Assembly (NCBI RefSeq): GCF_947258935.1
Contig: NZ_CAMYKH010000017.1
Coordinates: 18,233-82,232, forward strand
Reading direction: 5' to 3'
Source: an uncultured Muriicola sp.
GTDB taxonomy: Bacteria > Bacteroidota > Bacteroidia > Flavobacteriales > Flavobacteriaceae
Length of the DNA: 64,000 nucleotides
In this document: one piece after another, positions 49,405-59,403 of the stretch
How the letters are laid out: every line of letters starts with the position of its first letter
Numbering within the stretch: the first letter of the stretch is position 1
Made by a program: the position numbers and the translations under genes
The notes under the pieces: model-generated
What the model was told of the DNA's origin: nothing
The model's input: only the letters and a program-made list of their open reading frames with translations
Database searches by the model: none

Positions 49405-50961
49405 TTGATTCAGGTGAATAGAGAATTAATCGTAAGATCCAATTCCGTTGCCGTCGATTTTGCCTTATTAAAAGATGGAAAACTCATTGAACTTCACAAA
49501 GATGAAAACGACCATAATTTCAATGTTGGGGATATTCTTATCGCTAAGATTCGAAAACCGGTAACAGGGCTAAATGCAGCCTTTGTTAATGTAGGTTATG
49601 AGAAAGATGCATTTTTGCATTATCATGATCTCGGACCTCAATTGTCGTCCATGTTGAAGTTTGTTAAAAGTGTGAGTACAGGGAAACTAAGAGATTATTC
49701 CCTAAAAAAATTTCCATTAGAAAAAGATATTGATAAGCATGGAACCATAAATAATGTGGTAAAAGCAAATCAATCACTTCTGGTTCAAATAGTAAAAGAA
49801 CCCATTTCCACCAAAGGACCCCGGATAAGTTCAGAACTTTCAATAGCGGGTAGGTATTTGGTAATGGTCCCTTTCTCCGACCGTGTTTCTGTTTCTCAAA
49901 AAATAGAAAGCAACGAAGAAAAGAATCGGCTTAAGAGACTTGTTAAAAGTATTAAGCCAAAAGGATTTGGAGTTATTATTAGAACAGTTGCAGAAGGCAA
50001 AAAAGTAGCAGAGCTGGATAAGGATCTTCAAAACTTGCTGAACAAATGGACAGCAATGTGTAAGAAATTGTATAAAGCACCCACTCCGTCCAAAGTATTG
50101 GTAGAGGTCAATAGAGCCTCTTCCATCTTAAGAGATGTTTTCAATGATACCTTCACAGGTATCCATGTGGATGATGAAACGCTTTATACCCAACTGAAGG
50201 ATTATGTGCATGAAATTGCACCAGATAAAGAATCCATTGTAAAGTTGTACAGTTCAACCGTTCCTATTTTTGAAAAATTTGGGATCGAAAGACAAATCAA
50301 AACCTCATTTGGGCGCACGGCGTCCATGAGTAAAGGAGCCTATTTGGTTATTGAACACACAGAAGCGTTGCATGTTATTGATGTAAATAGCGGCAACCGA
50401 TCTAATAAAGCCAATACCCAGGAAGATACGGCCCTTGAGGTAAATATGCTGGCAGCAGAAGAAATTGCAAGGCAATTACGACTGCGTGATATGGGAGGAA
50501 TTATTGTAATCGACTTTATCGATATGGTAAAATCTGATCATAGGAAAAAGTTGTTCGATCATCTTAGAAATGAGATGAAAGACGACAGAGCCAAGCATAA
50601 GATATTACCCCCTAGCAAGTTTGGTTTGGTTCAAATTACCAGACAACGTGTAAGGCCGGAAGTTAATATCAAAACCACGGAAGAAAACCCCAGTGGTAGC
50701 AATCAGGAGGTAGAAGCTCCCATTGTGCTGATCGAAAAGATCAATGATGATCTTGAACATATTTTGAAGAGTACAGCCAAGGATAAAGGGATATTTTTAA
50801 ATACGCATCCATTTATTGCTGCTTACTTAACAAAAGGATTTCCATCTATACGTTCCAAATGGTTTTTGGAACATAAGAAATGGATAAAGATCCAGCCAAG
50901 AGATGCTTTTACATATCTTGAATACCGTTTTAAAGACAAAGACGGAAAGGACATTACTTAA
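49405..50961 (+). CDS. rng: Ribonuclease E/G family protein (RNase G)
   Basis: VNRELIVRSNSVAVDFALLKDGKLIELHKD; LHVIDVNSGNRSNKANTQEDTALEVNMLAAEEIARQLRLRDMGGIIVIDFIDM. Confidence 0.95.
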   Translation: MIQVNRELIVRSNSVAVDFALLKDGKLIELHKDENDHNFNVGDILIAKIRKPVTGLNAAFVNVGYEKDAFLHYHDLGPQLSSMLKFVKSVSTGKLRDYSLKKFPLEKDIDKHGTINNVVKANQSLLVQIVKEPISTKGPRISSELSIAGRYLVMVPFSDRVSVSQKIESNEEKNRLKRLVKSIKPKGFGVIIRTVAEGKKVAELDKDLQNLLNKWTAMCKKLYKAPTPSKVLVEVNRASSILRDVFNDTFTGIHVDDETLYTQLKDYVHEIAPDKESIVKLYSSTVPIFEKFGIERQIKTSFGRTASMSKGAYLVIEHTEALHVIDVNSGNRSNKANTQEDTALEVNMLAAEEIARQLRLRDMGGIIVIDFIDMVKSDHRKKLFDHLRNEMKDDRAKHKILPPSKFGLVQITRQRVRPEVNIKTTEENPSGSNQEVEAPIVLIEKINDDLEHILKSTAKDKGIFLNTHPFIAAYLTKGFPSIRSKWFLEHKKWIKIQPRDAFTYLEYRFKDKDGKDIT

Positions 50962-50993
50962 AAAAAGCGGCTTCGAAAGAAGTCGCTTTTTTT
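50962..50993 (+). terminator. Intrinsic terminator after rng
   Basis: AAAAAGCGgCTTC-gaaa-GAAGtCGCTTTTTTT. Confidence 0.8.
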
Positions 50994-51012
50994 GTTTTAG
51001 TACCTTTGATCA

Positions 51013-51489
51013 ATGCTCAAAAGACCTACATATACCCTTTCTGAAGCTTCTAGAAAACTGGAATATTACTGTGCCTATCAAGACAGGTGCCACCAGGAAG
51101 TGTTGATGAAACTAAGGCAAATGAATATGATCCCAGCCGCAATAGACCATATCATTGGCAATCTTATTCAACAAGACTACCTCAACGAAGAGCGCTTTGC
51201 CCGTAATTATGCCCGGGGAAAATTTAATCATAAGCATTGGGGGCGTATCCGAATAACCCAGGAACTAAAAAAAAGGAATATCTCACCTATCAATATCAAA
51301 ATTGCTCTTCGAGAACTAGATGATTCCACCTATCTAAGTTCCCTTGAAACCCTTGCGAAAAAGAAACTGGACCAACTAAAAGGGAAAGAAAAAGAAGTGC
51401 AAAAAAGAAAACTGACCGACTATCTTTTGTACCGTGGTTGGGAAAGTTCTTTGGTCTATGAACAAGTTTTTACACTTATTCCTAATTGA
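51013..51489 (+). CDS. recX: Regulatory protein RecX
   Basis: KLEYYCAYQDRCHQEVLMKLRQMN...YLNEERFARNYARGKFNHKHWGRIRITQELKKRNIS. Confidence 0.92.
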   Translation: MLKRPTYTLSEASRKLEYYCAYQDRCHQEVLMKLRQMNMIPAAIDHIIGNLIQQDYLNEERFARNYARGKFNHKHWGRIRITQELKKRNISPINIKIALRELDDSTYLSSLETLAKKKLDQLKGKEKEVQKRKLTDYLLYRGWESSLVYEQVFTLIPN

Positions 51490-51501
51490 CGGAATCTTCA
51501 T

Positions 51502-52368
51502 CTAAGCCATTGATTTAATGACTTTTTTTGTGCGTTCTATGGCCCGTTCATTCTTCCATTCTATCCATTGCTGCCCACGTAAGCGCCGCATACCGTTGTC
51601 AAAGTAGCGCATGAAAAGCACATTGTATATTGCCTTGCTCAAATGAAGAGGATTTCTGGCTACAGATCTAAGACTCATAGAAAATCCGGGAGTAATATAT
51701 TTCATATAATGCCAATAACCCTCGGGCATATACAATACTTCTCCGTGATTTAACTGAGTTTTATAACCAGTTGCAAATTTCAGTGCAGGCCATTCCTTAT
51801 AATCTGGTTTAGAAAAGTCGATCGACTCATGCGTAATAAGTGAATGCGGTATCTTATAAAGGAATTTATTTTCGGTTTGAGGGAAAAGAATACATTCCTT
51901 TTTACCTGCGAAATGGAAATGAAAAATATTCGCCAGGTCAATATCATAATGCATAAAGGTGTGTGATTCCTTACCACCAAAAAATAGCATTGGAAGGTTC
52001 TTCATTATGGGTATTCCAAATTCAGGAAAGTAAAAGTCTTTTTGAAGTTCCGGAACTTCTTTCATCAAATTCCAAAGAAAGATTCGGTAATTTGTAGGCT
52101 CTCTTAACAAAAGATCTATATAATCTTTCATCTTCATGGTGGAATGTGGCTCGTTAAAACCTTCTTTATGGTCCACCGGTCTGTCGTCATAAAGAGGAAC
52201 CTTTTTCTCCCCTGCAATTTCCTTGATGTAATCAAAATTCCACTTGGAATACGCAGGCCAGTCCTCGGTATACTTTTCTATGACCACCGGTCTTTGTGGC
52301 CGTAAGTAATCCTTTAAGAACTGATCTTTGGTAAGCGTGGTAACTCTTGGTATCTCAATTAATTTCAA
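51502..52368 (-). CDS. Cupin-like (JmjC-type) Fe(II)/2OG oxygenase family protein
   Basis: TFMHYDIDLANIFHFHFAGKKECILFPQTE (HxD) and GEVLYMPEGYWHYMKYI (distal His). Confidence 0.85.
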   Translation of the reverse strand: MKLIEIPRVTTLTKDQFLKDYLRPQRPVVIEKYTEDWPAYSKWNFDYIKEIAGEKKVPLYDDRPVDHKEGFNEPHSTMKMKDYIDLLLREPTNYRIFLWNLMKEVPELQKDFYFPEFGIPIMKNLPMLFFGGKESHTFMHYDIDLANIFHFHFAGKKECILFPQTENKFLYKIPHSLITHESIDFSKPDYKEWPALKFATGYKTQLNHGEVLYMPEGYWHYMKYITPGFSMSLRSVARNPLHLSKAIYNVLFMRYFDNGMRRLRGQQWIEWKNERAIERTKKVIKSMA

Positions 52369-52456
52369 TACGTTCGCATTTAATCAACTTATCAAAGGTA
52401 AAAAATCGAAATTATCTGTAAATAAAACTCAATGAAAGTACTATACCGATGTAGAT

Positions 52457-53548
52457 CTATGAAGACTTTGATTTCTGCTTGGCCAATTCATTCCTTTCAA
52501 TGGTATGGCCCGGTCTGGACCATTTTGGGCGTTCACCAATTGCTTCATATTGCGACTCCTCTTCATCCAGAGTCTTGGGTTGAGGCATTTTTTCGAAAGC
52601 CTTTTGAGGTTGCAGTCCTAAAAGCCTGAACATCTCCATATCTTCATTCACATCTGGGTTGGGGGTAGTTAATAATTTATCTCCCGCAAAAATGGAATTT
52701 GCCCCGGCAAAGAAACACATGGCTTGTCCTTCCCGACTCATCTCTGTGCGACCTGCTGAAAGTCTAACCTGTGTCTTTGGCATCACCACACGAGTGGTTG
52801 CTACCATTCGGATCATATCCCAAATAGGAATGGGTTCCATATCCTCCATGGGGGTCCCTTCAACAGCTACCAAGGCATTTATTGGTACAGATTCTGGCTG
52901 AGGATTCAGAGTAGCCAGGGCCACCAACATCCCTGCACGGTCCTCCAGTTTTTCTCCCATACCAATGATACCGCCACTGCATACAGTAACGTTGCTCTTC
53001 CGAACATTATCTATGGTTTCGAGACGATCTTGAAAAGCTCTTGTTGAAATGACATCCTTATAATAATCTTCTGATGTATCCAGATTATGGTTATAGGCAT
53101 AAAGTCCTGCCTCTGCCAGGCGTTTGGCCTGGTTCTCTGTAATCATCCCTAAGGTGCAACACACCTCCATATCTAATTTATTGATAGTTCGAACCATTTC
53201 CAATACCTGGTTAAATTCTGGTCCATCCTTAACATTTCGCCATGCAGCACCCATACATACCCTCGAACTCCCAGAAGCCTTCGCCCGCAATGCCTGGGCC
53301 TTTACATGAGATACGGTCATTAGATCGTTCCCTTCAATGTCTGTATGGTAACGGGCAGCCTGTGGACAATAGCCGCAGTCTTCAGGACATCCTCCTGTTT
53401 TAATAGACAAAAGCGTAGACACCTGCACTGTATTAGGATCATGATGCTCTCTGTGAATAGTAGCCGCCTTATAAAGCAACTCCATCATGGGAAGATTATA
53501 GATATCTAGTATTTCCTCTTTGGTCCAATTATGTCTTTCTTCGTTCAT
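52457..53548 (-). CDS. bioB: Biotin synthase
   Basis: TGGCPEDCGYCPQAARYHT radical SAM CxxxCxxC; YNHNLDTSEDYY. Confidence 0.97.
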   Translation of the reverse strand: MNEERHNWTKEEILDIYNLPMMELLYKAATIHREHHDPNTVQVSTLLSIKTGGCPEDCGYCPQAARYHTDIEGNDLMTVSHVKAQALRAKASGSSRVCMGAAWRNVKDGPEFNQVLEMVRTINKLDMEVCCTLGMITENQAKRLAEAGLYAYNHNLDTSEDYYKDVISTRAFQDRLETIDNVRKSNVTVCSGGIIGMGEKLEDRAGMLVALATLNPQPESVPINALVAVEGTPMEDMEPIPIWDMIRMVATTRVVMPKTQVRLSAGRTEMSREGQAMCFFAGANSIFAGDKLLTTPNPDVNEDMEMFRLLGLQPQKAFEKMPQPKTLDEEESQYEAIGERPKWSRPGHTIERNELAKQKSKSS

Positions 53549-53631
53549 GCAGCTAATTTAAGGCCTGTTCAAAAATAGAGAATCCTTTGAAATAGTGACA
53601 ACAATCGTTCATTATTCTGCACGAAATCCTT

Positions 53632-54813
53632 CTAGAGTGGATGCTTTATCAGGATACTTACGGCATTACCCCCAAATCCCACGGCATTGACCATGATCCT
53701 CCGAATAGTTTTGCTTTCGGCTTTTTTATTGTTATAAGGCACAGGTATAAACACCTGATGTTGCAACATTAGAATTGCCATTTCCAGACTCAATAATCCT
53801 GAAGCACCCAGGGTATGTCCTGTCTTCCATTTGTTTGAGGTTAATAAGGGCTTATGTGAACCAAAAATCTTTTCTATAGCCTTATATTCTGACAGATCCC
53901 CCTGGATTGTCCCCGGAGCATGCATTACTATTACATCCACAGAACTTGGCTCAAGGCTACTTAATGCCATTTTCATAGATCTCTGAAAACACTTTGCCTC
54001 AGTAGAGATAGACACTGAATGCTCCAATAGTTCGGTGGCATATCCCGCACCTTCAATAATAGCCAGACTTCTTTTAGAAACATCTTTTTCCAAACAAGCC
54101 ATTACCGCACCTTCCCCCAGGACCATGCTATTTTTTTTCTTGGTAAGATCTAGTGCTTTTGAAGGATAGGCATCAGTCTCTTGAGAATAGATCTTTAATG
54201 CCTTCATCTGGGCTATAGTAAAGGCAGTTAGGGGTGCTTCACTGCCTCCAACAAGGAATTTTTCGGCCATTCCGCTTTGGATCCATGCTATTCCATTCAA
54301 CAAAGCGTGCAAGGCCGTTGAGCACGTTATAGAATGAGAGATCTCAGGACCAGTTGTTTGCAGGTCATGTGCTACCCAGGAAGAAATGTTCCCAAGTGTG
54401 GTGCTTGGAGATGCCATAGGTACTGTTCTGCTTTCGGAGATAAAACCCTGATAGTAGTTTTCAAATACGCCCGTAGCACCACGGGAAGAGCCTATATTCA
54501 CACCAAAATTATCATCTGGCCCCCAGCCCGCTATTTGAACTGCGTTTCTGCTTGCATAAATGGCAAATAGTACAGTATCATCCAATACTTCGTATTTTTT
54601 ATTGGAATTTCGAAGCCGCATAATCTCTTTTTTAGCATTAGCAGTAAGCCGGGCTACCCATTCCTTTGTGCTACCTATCTTTTCTTGTTGTAAGAAATGC
54701 TGGCCATTAAGATAGTGTTGCCATGTGGCGTCCATTGCTGTACCAAGCGGCGAGATTGAAGAAATTGAAGTTATTCCGATAGGTGGGTTCAAAGCAATTG
54801 ATATTTCGGGCAA
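53632..54813 (-). CDS. Beta-ketoacyl-ACP synthase family protein within the biotin gene set
   Basis: ITCSTALHALLNG (Cys), MHAPGTIQGD (His), KWKTGHTLGASGLLS (GHTxGA His). Confidence 0.88.
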   Translation of the reverse strand: MPEISIALNPPIGITSISSISPLGTAMDATWQHYLNGQHFLQQEKIGSTKEWVARLTANAKKEIMRLRNSNKKYEVLDDTVLFAIYASRNAVQIAGWGPDDNFGVNIGSSRGATGVFENYYQGFISESRTVPMASPSTTLGNISSWVAHDLQTTGPEISHSITCSTALHALLNGIAWIQSGMAEKFLVGGSEAPLTAFTIAQMKALKIYSQETDAYPSKALDLTKKKNSMVLGEGAVMACLEKDVSKRSLAIIEGAGYATELLEHSVSISTEAKCFQRSMKMALSSLEPSSVDVIVMHAPGTIQGDLSEYKAIEKIFGSHKPLLTSNKWKTGHTLGASGLLSLEMAILMLQHQVFIPVPYNNKKAESKTIRRIMVNAVGFGGNAVSILIKHPL

Positions 54814-54859
54814 AAATAAAAGTTCTTATCTTCATTGAACTGAATCTAAACAAAAATTA

Positions 54860-55185
54860 ATGAATAATGTATTAGTCTTACAACCCAGTTGGTGGAAAAA
54901 CAACTGGAAATGGGTTGTTCCGGTTGGTGGATGTCTTACCCTATTAGTTCTAATTAATTTCTCTATTGCATCATTATGACATGGGGTAACCCCAATTTTA
55001 TAGAATGCGGAGCCCTGCGAATATGCGCAACAAAAAATAAACCAGAACAAGCAGCTTATCGAACTCCTGGGGACTTCAATTGAAAAGGATGAGATGGCGA
55101 AGGGTATAATTGGATATATGACAAGATAATGTTTACCGTCAAGGAGAATGAAGAAATAAATCTGTTAGAGAATAACTGGGAATAA
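54860..55185 (+). pseudogene. Coa1-like single-TM protein remnant
   Basis: In one frame: MNNVLVLQPSWWKNNWKWVVPVGGCLTLLVLINFSIASL*HGVTPIL*NAEPCEYAQQKINQNKQLIELLGTSIEKDEMAKG..., then frame change to WIYDKIMFTVKENEEINLLENNWE*. Confidence 0.75.
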
Positions 55186-55197
55186 TATATAATATCA

Positions 55198-55971
55198 ATG
55201 CCAACCACCCCAATGAAACAAGCCGAAATTGCCATAATTATTCCTTGTTACAACGAATTTGAACGCCTTCCTGTTGCTGAATTCGACACATTTCTAAAGA
55301 CTCACAAAGACGTTATAATTTGTTTTGTAAACGACGCTTCTTCTGATCCAACCCATTTGCATCTTGAAGCACTTAAAAACAAATTCACACCTCAGATTTC
55401 CATTCTTAATAACGATAAAAATATAGGTAAAGCGGCATCTGTGCGTGCAGGGGTTTTGTACTGTGAACAGGAAAATATTGCCCCTGTATTTGCCTACCTG
55501 GATGCAGACCTGGCTACTTCTCTGGAAGAATGCTATTCCTTTTTAATTCCTATCAAAGAGCAAAAAATATTTGTTTTTGCTTCCCGTATCCTTATAATCG
55601 GTTCTATTGTTGAACGTAAGTTCTCCAGATTTCTTTTTGGCCGTATTATTGCGACCTTTATTTCAAATATCTTGGACGTTAAGGTATATGATACACAATG
55701 TGGTTGCAAAGTTTTTAAGGCAGAGCTTTCAGAAATACTCTTTAAAAAACCATTTATTTCGAAGTGGCTTTTTGATGTTGAATTATTTAGCCGATTATTA
55801 TGCCATTACGGCAAAGAAAATGCCTTAAAAAGTATGGACGAGATCCCTGTCAAAAGATGGGTAGACAAGGGAGAATCCAAGGTAAGGTTGAGTTACTTTT
55901 TTAGATTGTGGTACGATCTATATCTTATTAGAAAAGCACATCGAAAAAATTATCTGGCCCAATGGTCTTAA
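55198..55971 (+). CDS. GT2 glycosyltransferase (dolichyl-phosphate glucosyltransferase-like)
   Basis: IAIIIPCYNEFERLP...FVNDASSD...YLDADLATSLEE...VYDTQCGCKVFKAEL. Confidence 0.9.
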   Translation: MPTTPMKQAEIAIIIPCYNEFERLPVAEFDTFLKTHKDVIICFVNDASSDPTHLHLEALKNKFTPQISILNNDKNIGKAASVRAGVLYCEQENIAPVFAYLDADLATSLEECYSFLIPIKEQKIFVFASRILIIGSIVERKFSRFLFGRIIATFISNILDVKVYDTQCGCKVFKAELSEILFKKPFISKWLFDVELFSRLLCHYGKENALKSMDEIPVKRWVDKGESKVRLSYFFRLWYDLYLIRKAHRKNYLAQWS

Positions 55972-57251
55972 ACCAAATTCAGGGCTGATCTGATCCCACT
56001 GTAAATTTTTTCCATTTCGTCCTGGGATATAACATAGGGAGCAAGGATGTAAATTGTATTTCCCAAAGGCCGAAGGAAAATCCCATTATCCATAAAGTGT
56101 TTAAAAAGTTTATCCCTGAGGCTACCATAACGTTCCGTCTTTGTCTTTAAATCAAGAGCAAAAATGATTCCGCATTGCCTTGTGGCTAAAACTTTAGGGT
56201 GTTTTTTAATTTCCTTTTCAAAATTTTGATGAGATGTAATAATCCTTTTAATATTCTTTTGAATTTCATCAGATTGCAACAGGCTAATTCCAGCAATTGC
56301 GGCAGTACAGGCGAGTGGATTAGCTGTATAGGTATGTCCGTGAAACAGCCCTTTGGCAATCTCATCACTATAAAAGGCATTATATACCTGCATTGTACAA
56401 GTGGTTATCGCCATTGGCATTAGGCCAGCTGTAAGTGCCTTGGAAAGGCAAATTATATCGGGCTTGATACGCAAATAATCTGATGCGAAGTGTTTTCCAG
56501 TTTTTCCAAAACCTGTCATTACTTCATCCGCAATGGTAAGCACCTGATGTTCTTGCATTAGTCCCAGGATTTGTTCTAATCCACTTGCTGAATGCATCTT
56601 CATGGCAGCGGCTCCCTGAACCAATGGTTCATAAATAAAACCGGCTATATCTTCAGTTTGTAATCTGGTTTTTAAATGAGCAAGAAGGGCTTGAATATTG
56701 TCTGAGTTTGGCACAGGTATTCTTTCAACATCAATAAAGAAATCTTCAAAAGGGCCATTATAGACAGACAGTCCTGATACAGACATAGCTCCAAAAGTAT
56801 CGCCGTGAAAACCCTCTTCAAAAGCCAGCAAAACATTGCGTTTATGCCCGTGATTAAAATGATATTGCAAGGCCATTTTAATGCCTATTTCCGTTGCGGT
56901 GGATCCATTGTCCGAAAAAAACAACTTCTGTTGATTCTCCGGCAGAATCTTAATGAGCGCTTCAGATAATTCAACGGCAGGTTGGTGTGTAAATCCGCTA
57001 AAAACAACCTGATCTAACTCAGACATTTGCTTTTTTACATGGCTCAGGATATAATCATTACAATGCCCATACATACAGGTGTACCAGGATGAAATGCCAT
57101 CTATATATTCTCTGCCGTCTTCATCGTATAAGATGCATCCCTTTGCTCTTATGATCCCCAACATTTCCGGATGTAATTTATGCTGCGTGAGGGGGTGCCA
57201 AAGGTGTTTTTTGTCTCTTTCTGAAAGTTTTTTCAAGCCTGTCGATTTCAC
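55968..57251 (-). CDS. bioA: Adenosylmethionine-8-amino-7-oxononanoate aminotransferase
   Basis: DKKHLWHPLTQHK...GISSWYTCMYGHCN...VLTIADEVMTGFGKTGK. Confidence 0.96.
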   Translation of the reverse strand: MKSTGLKKLSERDKKHLWHPLTQHKLHPEMLGIIRAKGCILYDEDGREYIDGISSWYTCMYGHCNDYILSHVKKQMSELDQVVFSGFTHQPAVELSEALIKILPENQQKLFFSDNGSTATEIGIKMALQYHFNHGHKRNVLLAFEEGFHGDTFGAMSVSGLSVYNGPFEDFFIDVERIPVPNSDNIQALLAHLKTRLQTEDIAGFIYEPLVQGAAAMKMHSASGLEQILGLMQEHQVLTIADEVMTGFGKTGKHFASDYLRIKPDIICLSKALTAGLMPMAITTCTMQVYNAFYSDEIAKGLFHGHTYTANPLACTAAIAGISLLQSDEIQKNIKRIITSHQNFEKEIKKHPKVLATRQCGIIFALDLKTKTERYGSLRDKLFKHFMDNGIFLRPLGNTIYILAPYVISQDEMEKIYSGIRSALNLV

Positions 57252-57303
57252 TAAATCACCGATTTATCTATCTTGCAGTCCCGGGAAGAAATCCCCGCTG
57301 CTA

Positions 57304-58791
57304 ATGCTAGACAAAGTTATAACATCTCTTACTCCAAATTACAATAAACTTAAGGGAACAGCGGTATTTCTTTTACTATTTGCCCTCGCCCTTTTCATCA
57401 GACTTCCCTTTTTCTTCAGGGATTATGTAGACAGGGATGAAAGTACATTTATCCTTATAGGCCAGTCCTGGGTAGATGGATTCCTGCCATACACCCAACT
57501 CTGGGACGTAAAGCCACCAATAACATTTTTATTCTTTGCAGGGATCATTTACTTTTTTGGCAAAAGCTTTATTGCCATTCGCTTTATGGGTACAGTTTTA
57601 GTGGCGATCACAGCATTCTATACCTATAAATCTGGCGCACTAATATCCACAAAAAAGAATGGTTTCGTTGCAGCATACATATGTGTAATGCTCCTGAGTA
57701 TGTTTGGAAGCATACAGGGAGTAATGTCCGAACACATTTGCATGGCGTTTTTTATGCCTGCTTTTTACCTGCTCATAAAACATAAAAATCCTGTGGCCAT
57801 TTTAAATGCCGGCTTGTTGATGGGAATGTGCCTTATGTCCAAGCTCAATTTGGCATACGCCATTCTTTTTATCGGACTCTTTGTATTTTATGATTTTACA
57901 AAGTCTAAAGCATATTGGAAGAGCTTAAGGAATACCGGTCTTTTTGGAATAGGGATACTGCTCATTGTTTTTTTGACCCTGCTCCCATATTATCTTCAAA
58001 ATAATCTTGAATTGTGGTGGGAATCCGTATTTATTGCCCCTTTGGATTATGCCGCCGCAAGGCGTTATTCTCCGATGAGGCTTGCCCCGATTTGCTTGCT
58101 AATCATTATTTTTTTTCTATGGTCCTGGAAAAAAAAATATCTCGATATCCGAAAACGCGGAATGTTGCTTATTATCGCAGCAACAGCTGGTGTACTGCTC
58201 TCATTTATTAAAGGAGGTAGAATAAACAGTCATTATCTCATTCAATTGTTTCCGATATTTATAATCCCTGTGGTAATTGTATTCAGTAAGATTTCATTCT
58301 CAGGAAAGTTCAATTACCGCACTTATATCTTTTTTCTTTTATTGGCACTTCCTGCAGAAAGCTATCTGGAGTATTTCAATATTGCCAGGAACAAATTGGA
58401 GAGAGGAACTTTTTATAACGGTGAAGGATTTGCTGTTCCTGAATACATAAATCATTATGATCTGGATACGGAAAATATTCTATTTTTAGGCTACCATATA
58501 GGCTATTGGGTATTAGGGGTAAATCCGCCAACCAAAGCAGCTACTCATCCCAGTAATCTTTGCAAGGATGAAATGTTTTCGGCATATAAGAATCCCCGGA
58601 AAACATCAATGGAAGAGTTGCGATATATTATGGAAGAGTTAAGTCCAAAAACTATTGTTACAAGGAAAGGGCGTCGTATTTTTGATCAGGACGAGGTAGA
58701 GGAAAATGCATATATGGTGCAATATTTAAACGCCCATTATTCGGTTTTAGCTACAGTGGACAATGCTGAAATACATCAAAGATTAGAGTGA
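57304..58791 (+). CDS. GT39-like integral membrane glycosyltransferase (start moved from 57079 to 57304)
   Basis: YVDRDESTFILIGQSWVDGFLPYTQLWDVKPPITFLFFA; multi-TM; 57079-57303 is antisense to bioA. Confidence 0.85.
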   Translation: MLDKVITSLTPNYNKLKGTAVFLLLFALALFIRLPFFFRDYVDRDESTFILIGQSWVDGFLPYTQLWDVKPPITFLFFAGIIYFFGKSFIAIRFMGTVLVAITAFYTYKSGALISTKKNGFVAAYICVMLLSMFGSIQGVMSEHICMAFFMPAFYLLIKHKNPVAILNAGLLMGMCLMSKLNLAYAILFIGLFVFYDFTKSKAYWKSLRNTGLFGIGILLIVFLTLLPYYLQNNLELWWESVFIAPLDYAAARRYSPMRLAPICLLIIIFFLWSWKKKYLDIRKRGMLLIIAATAGVLLSFIKGGRINSHYLIQLFPIFIIPVVIVFSKISFSGKFNYRTYIFFLLLALPAESYLEYFNIARNKLERGTFYNGEGFAVPEYINHYDLDTENILFLGYHIGYWVLGVNPPTKAATHPSNLCKDEMFSAYKNPRKTSMEELRYIMEELSPKTIVTRKGRRIFDQDEVEENAYMVQYLNAHYSVLATVDNAEIHQRLE

Positions 58792-59400
58792 CAGCAAAGA
58801 AGATCTGAATGCATCAGCATACCTCTTTATTACAGCTTTGTTGATGGATGTTTCATTTTGAATACGCCCAAGGGAACGGACACCGGTTTTTTTAAGAATG
58901 GCATTTTCTGTTGTTGGATGGGCTTCCCCATTGAAGAGAAGTGTAACATCAAACCCTGATTTTTGTAAACACGCTATAGTCAGCAAGGAATGATTGATGC
59001 TCCCCAGATAATGTCTGGACACTACAATTACCTTGTAATTTGGTCGAATAATATCCAAGATGGTTGCTTTATCGTTTAGGGGCACCAGTAAGCCTCCTGC
59101 TCCCTCAATTACTAAATGGTTTTCCGTTCTCGGTTCAATTATATTATCAATTTTAATTGAAATCCCATCTATATCCGCTGCTGCATGGGGACTCATGGGT
59201 GTTTTTAGAGCATAGCTATTCTCATGGATGACCGTTCTCTTATTGCTGATCAGTTGCGCGATCTTTTGGCTATCTGAATGCTCCAGGTCTCCTGCCTGAA
59301 TGGGCTTCCAGTAATCTGCCTCCAGGGCTTCAGTAATTATGGCTGATGCAATGGTCTTCCCCACTTCCGTGGAAATTCCTGTAACAAAGATTCGTTTCAT
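58783..59400 (-). CDS. bioD: Dethiobiotin synthase
   Basis: MKRIFVTGISTEVGKTIASAIITEALEADYWKPIQAGD; VIEGAGGLLVPLN. Confidence 0.96.
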   Translation of the reverse strand: MKRIFVTGISTEVGKTIASAIITEALEADYWKPIQAGDLEHSDSQKIAQLISNKRTVIHENSYALKTPMSPHAAADIDGISIKIDNIIEPRTENHLVIEGAGGLLVPLNDKATILDIIRPNYKVIVVSRHYLGSINHSLLTIACLQKSGFDVTLLFNGEAHPTTENAILKKTGVRSLGRIQNETSINKAVIKRYADAFRSSLLSL

Positions 59401-59403
59401 AGA

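Noticed and set aside
57079-57303. N-terminal extension of the GT39 ORF
   Set aside because: Antisense to the start of bioA; the hydrophobic protein begins naturally at MLDKV (57304).
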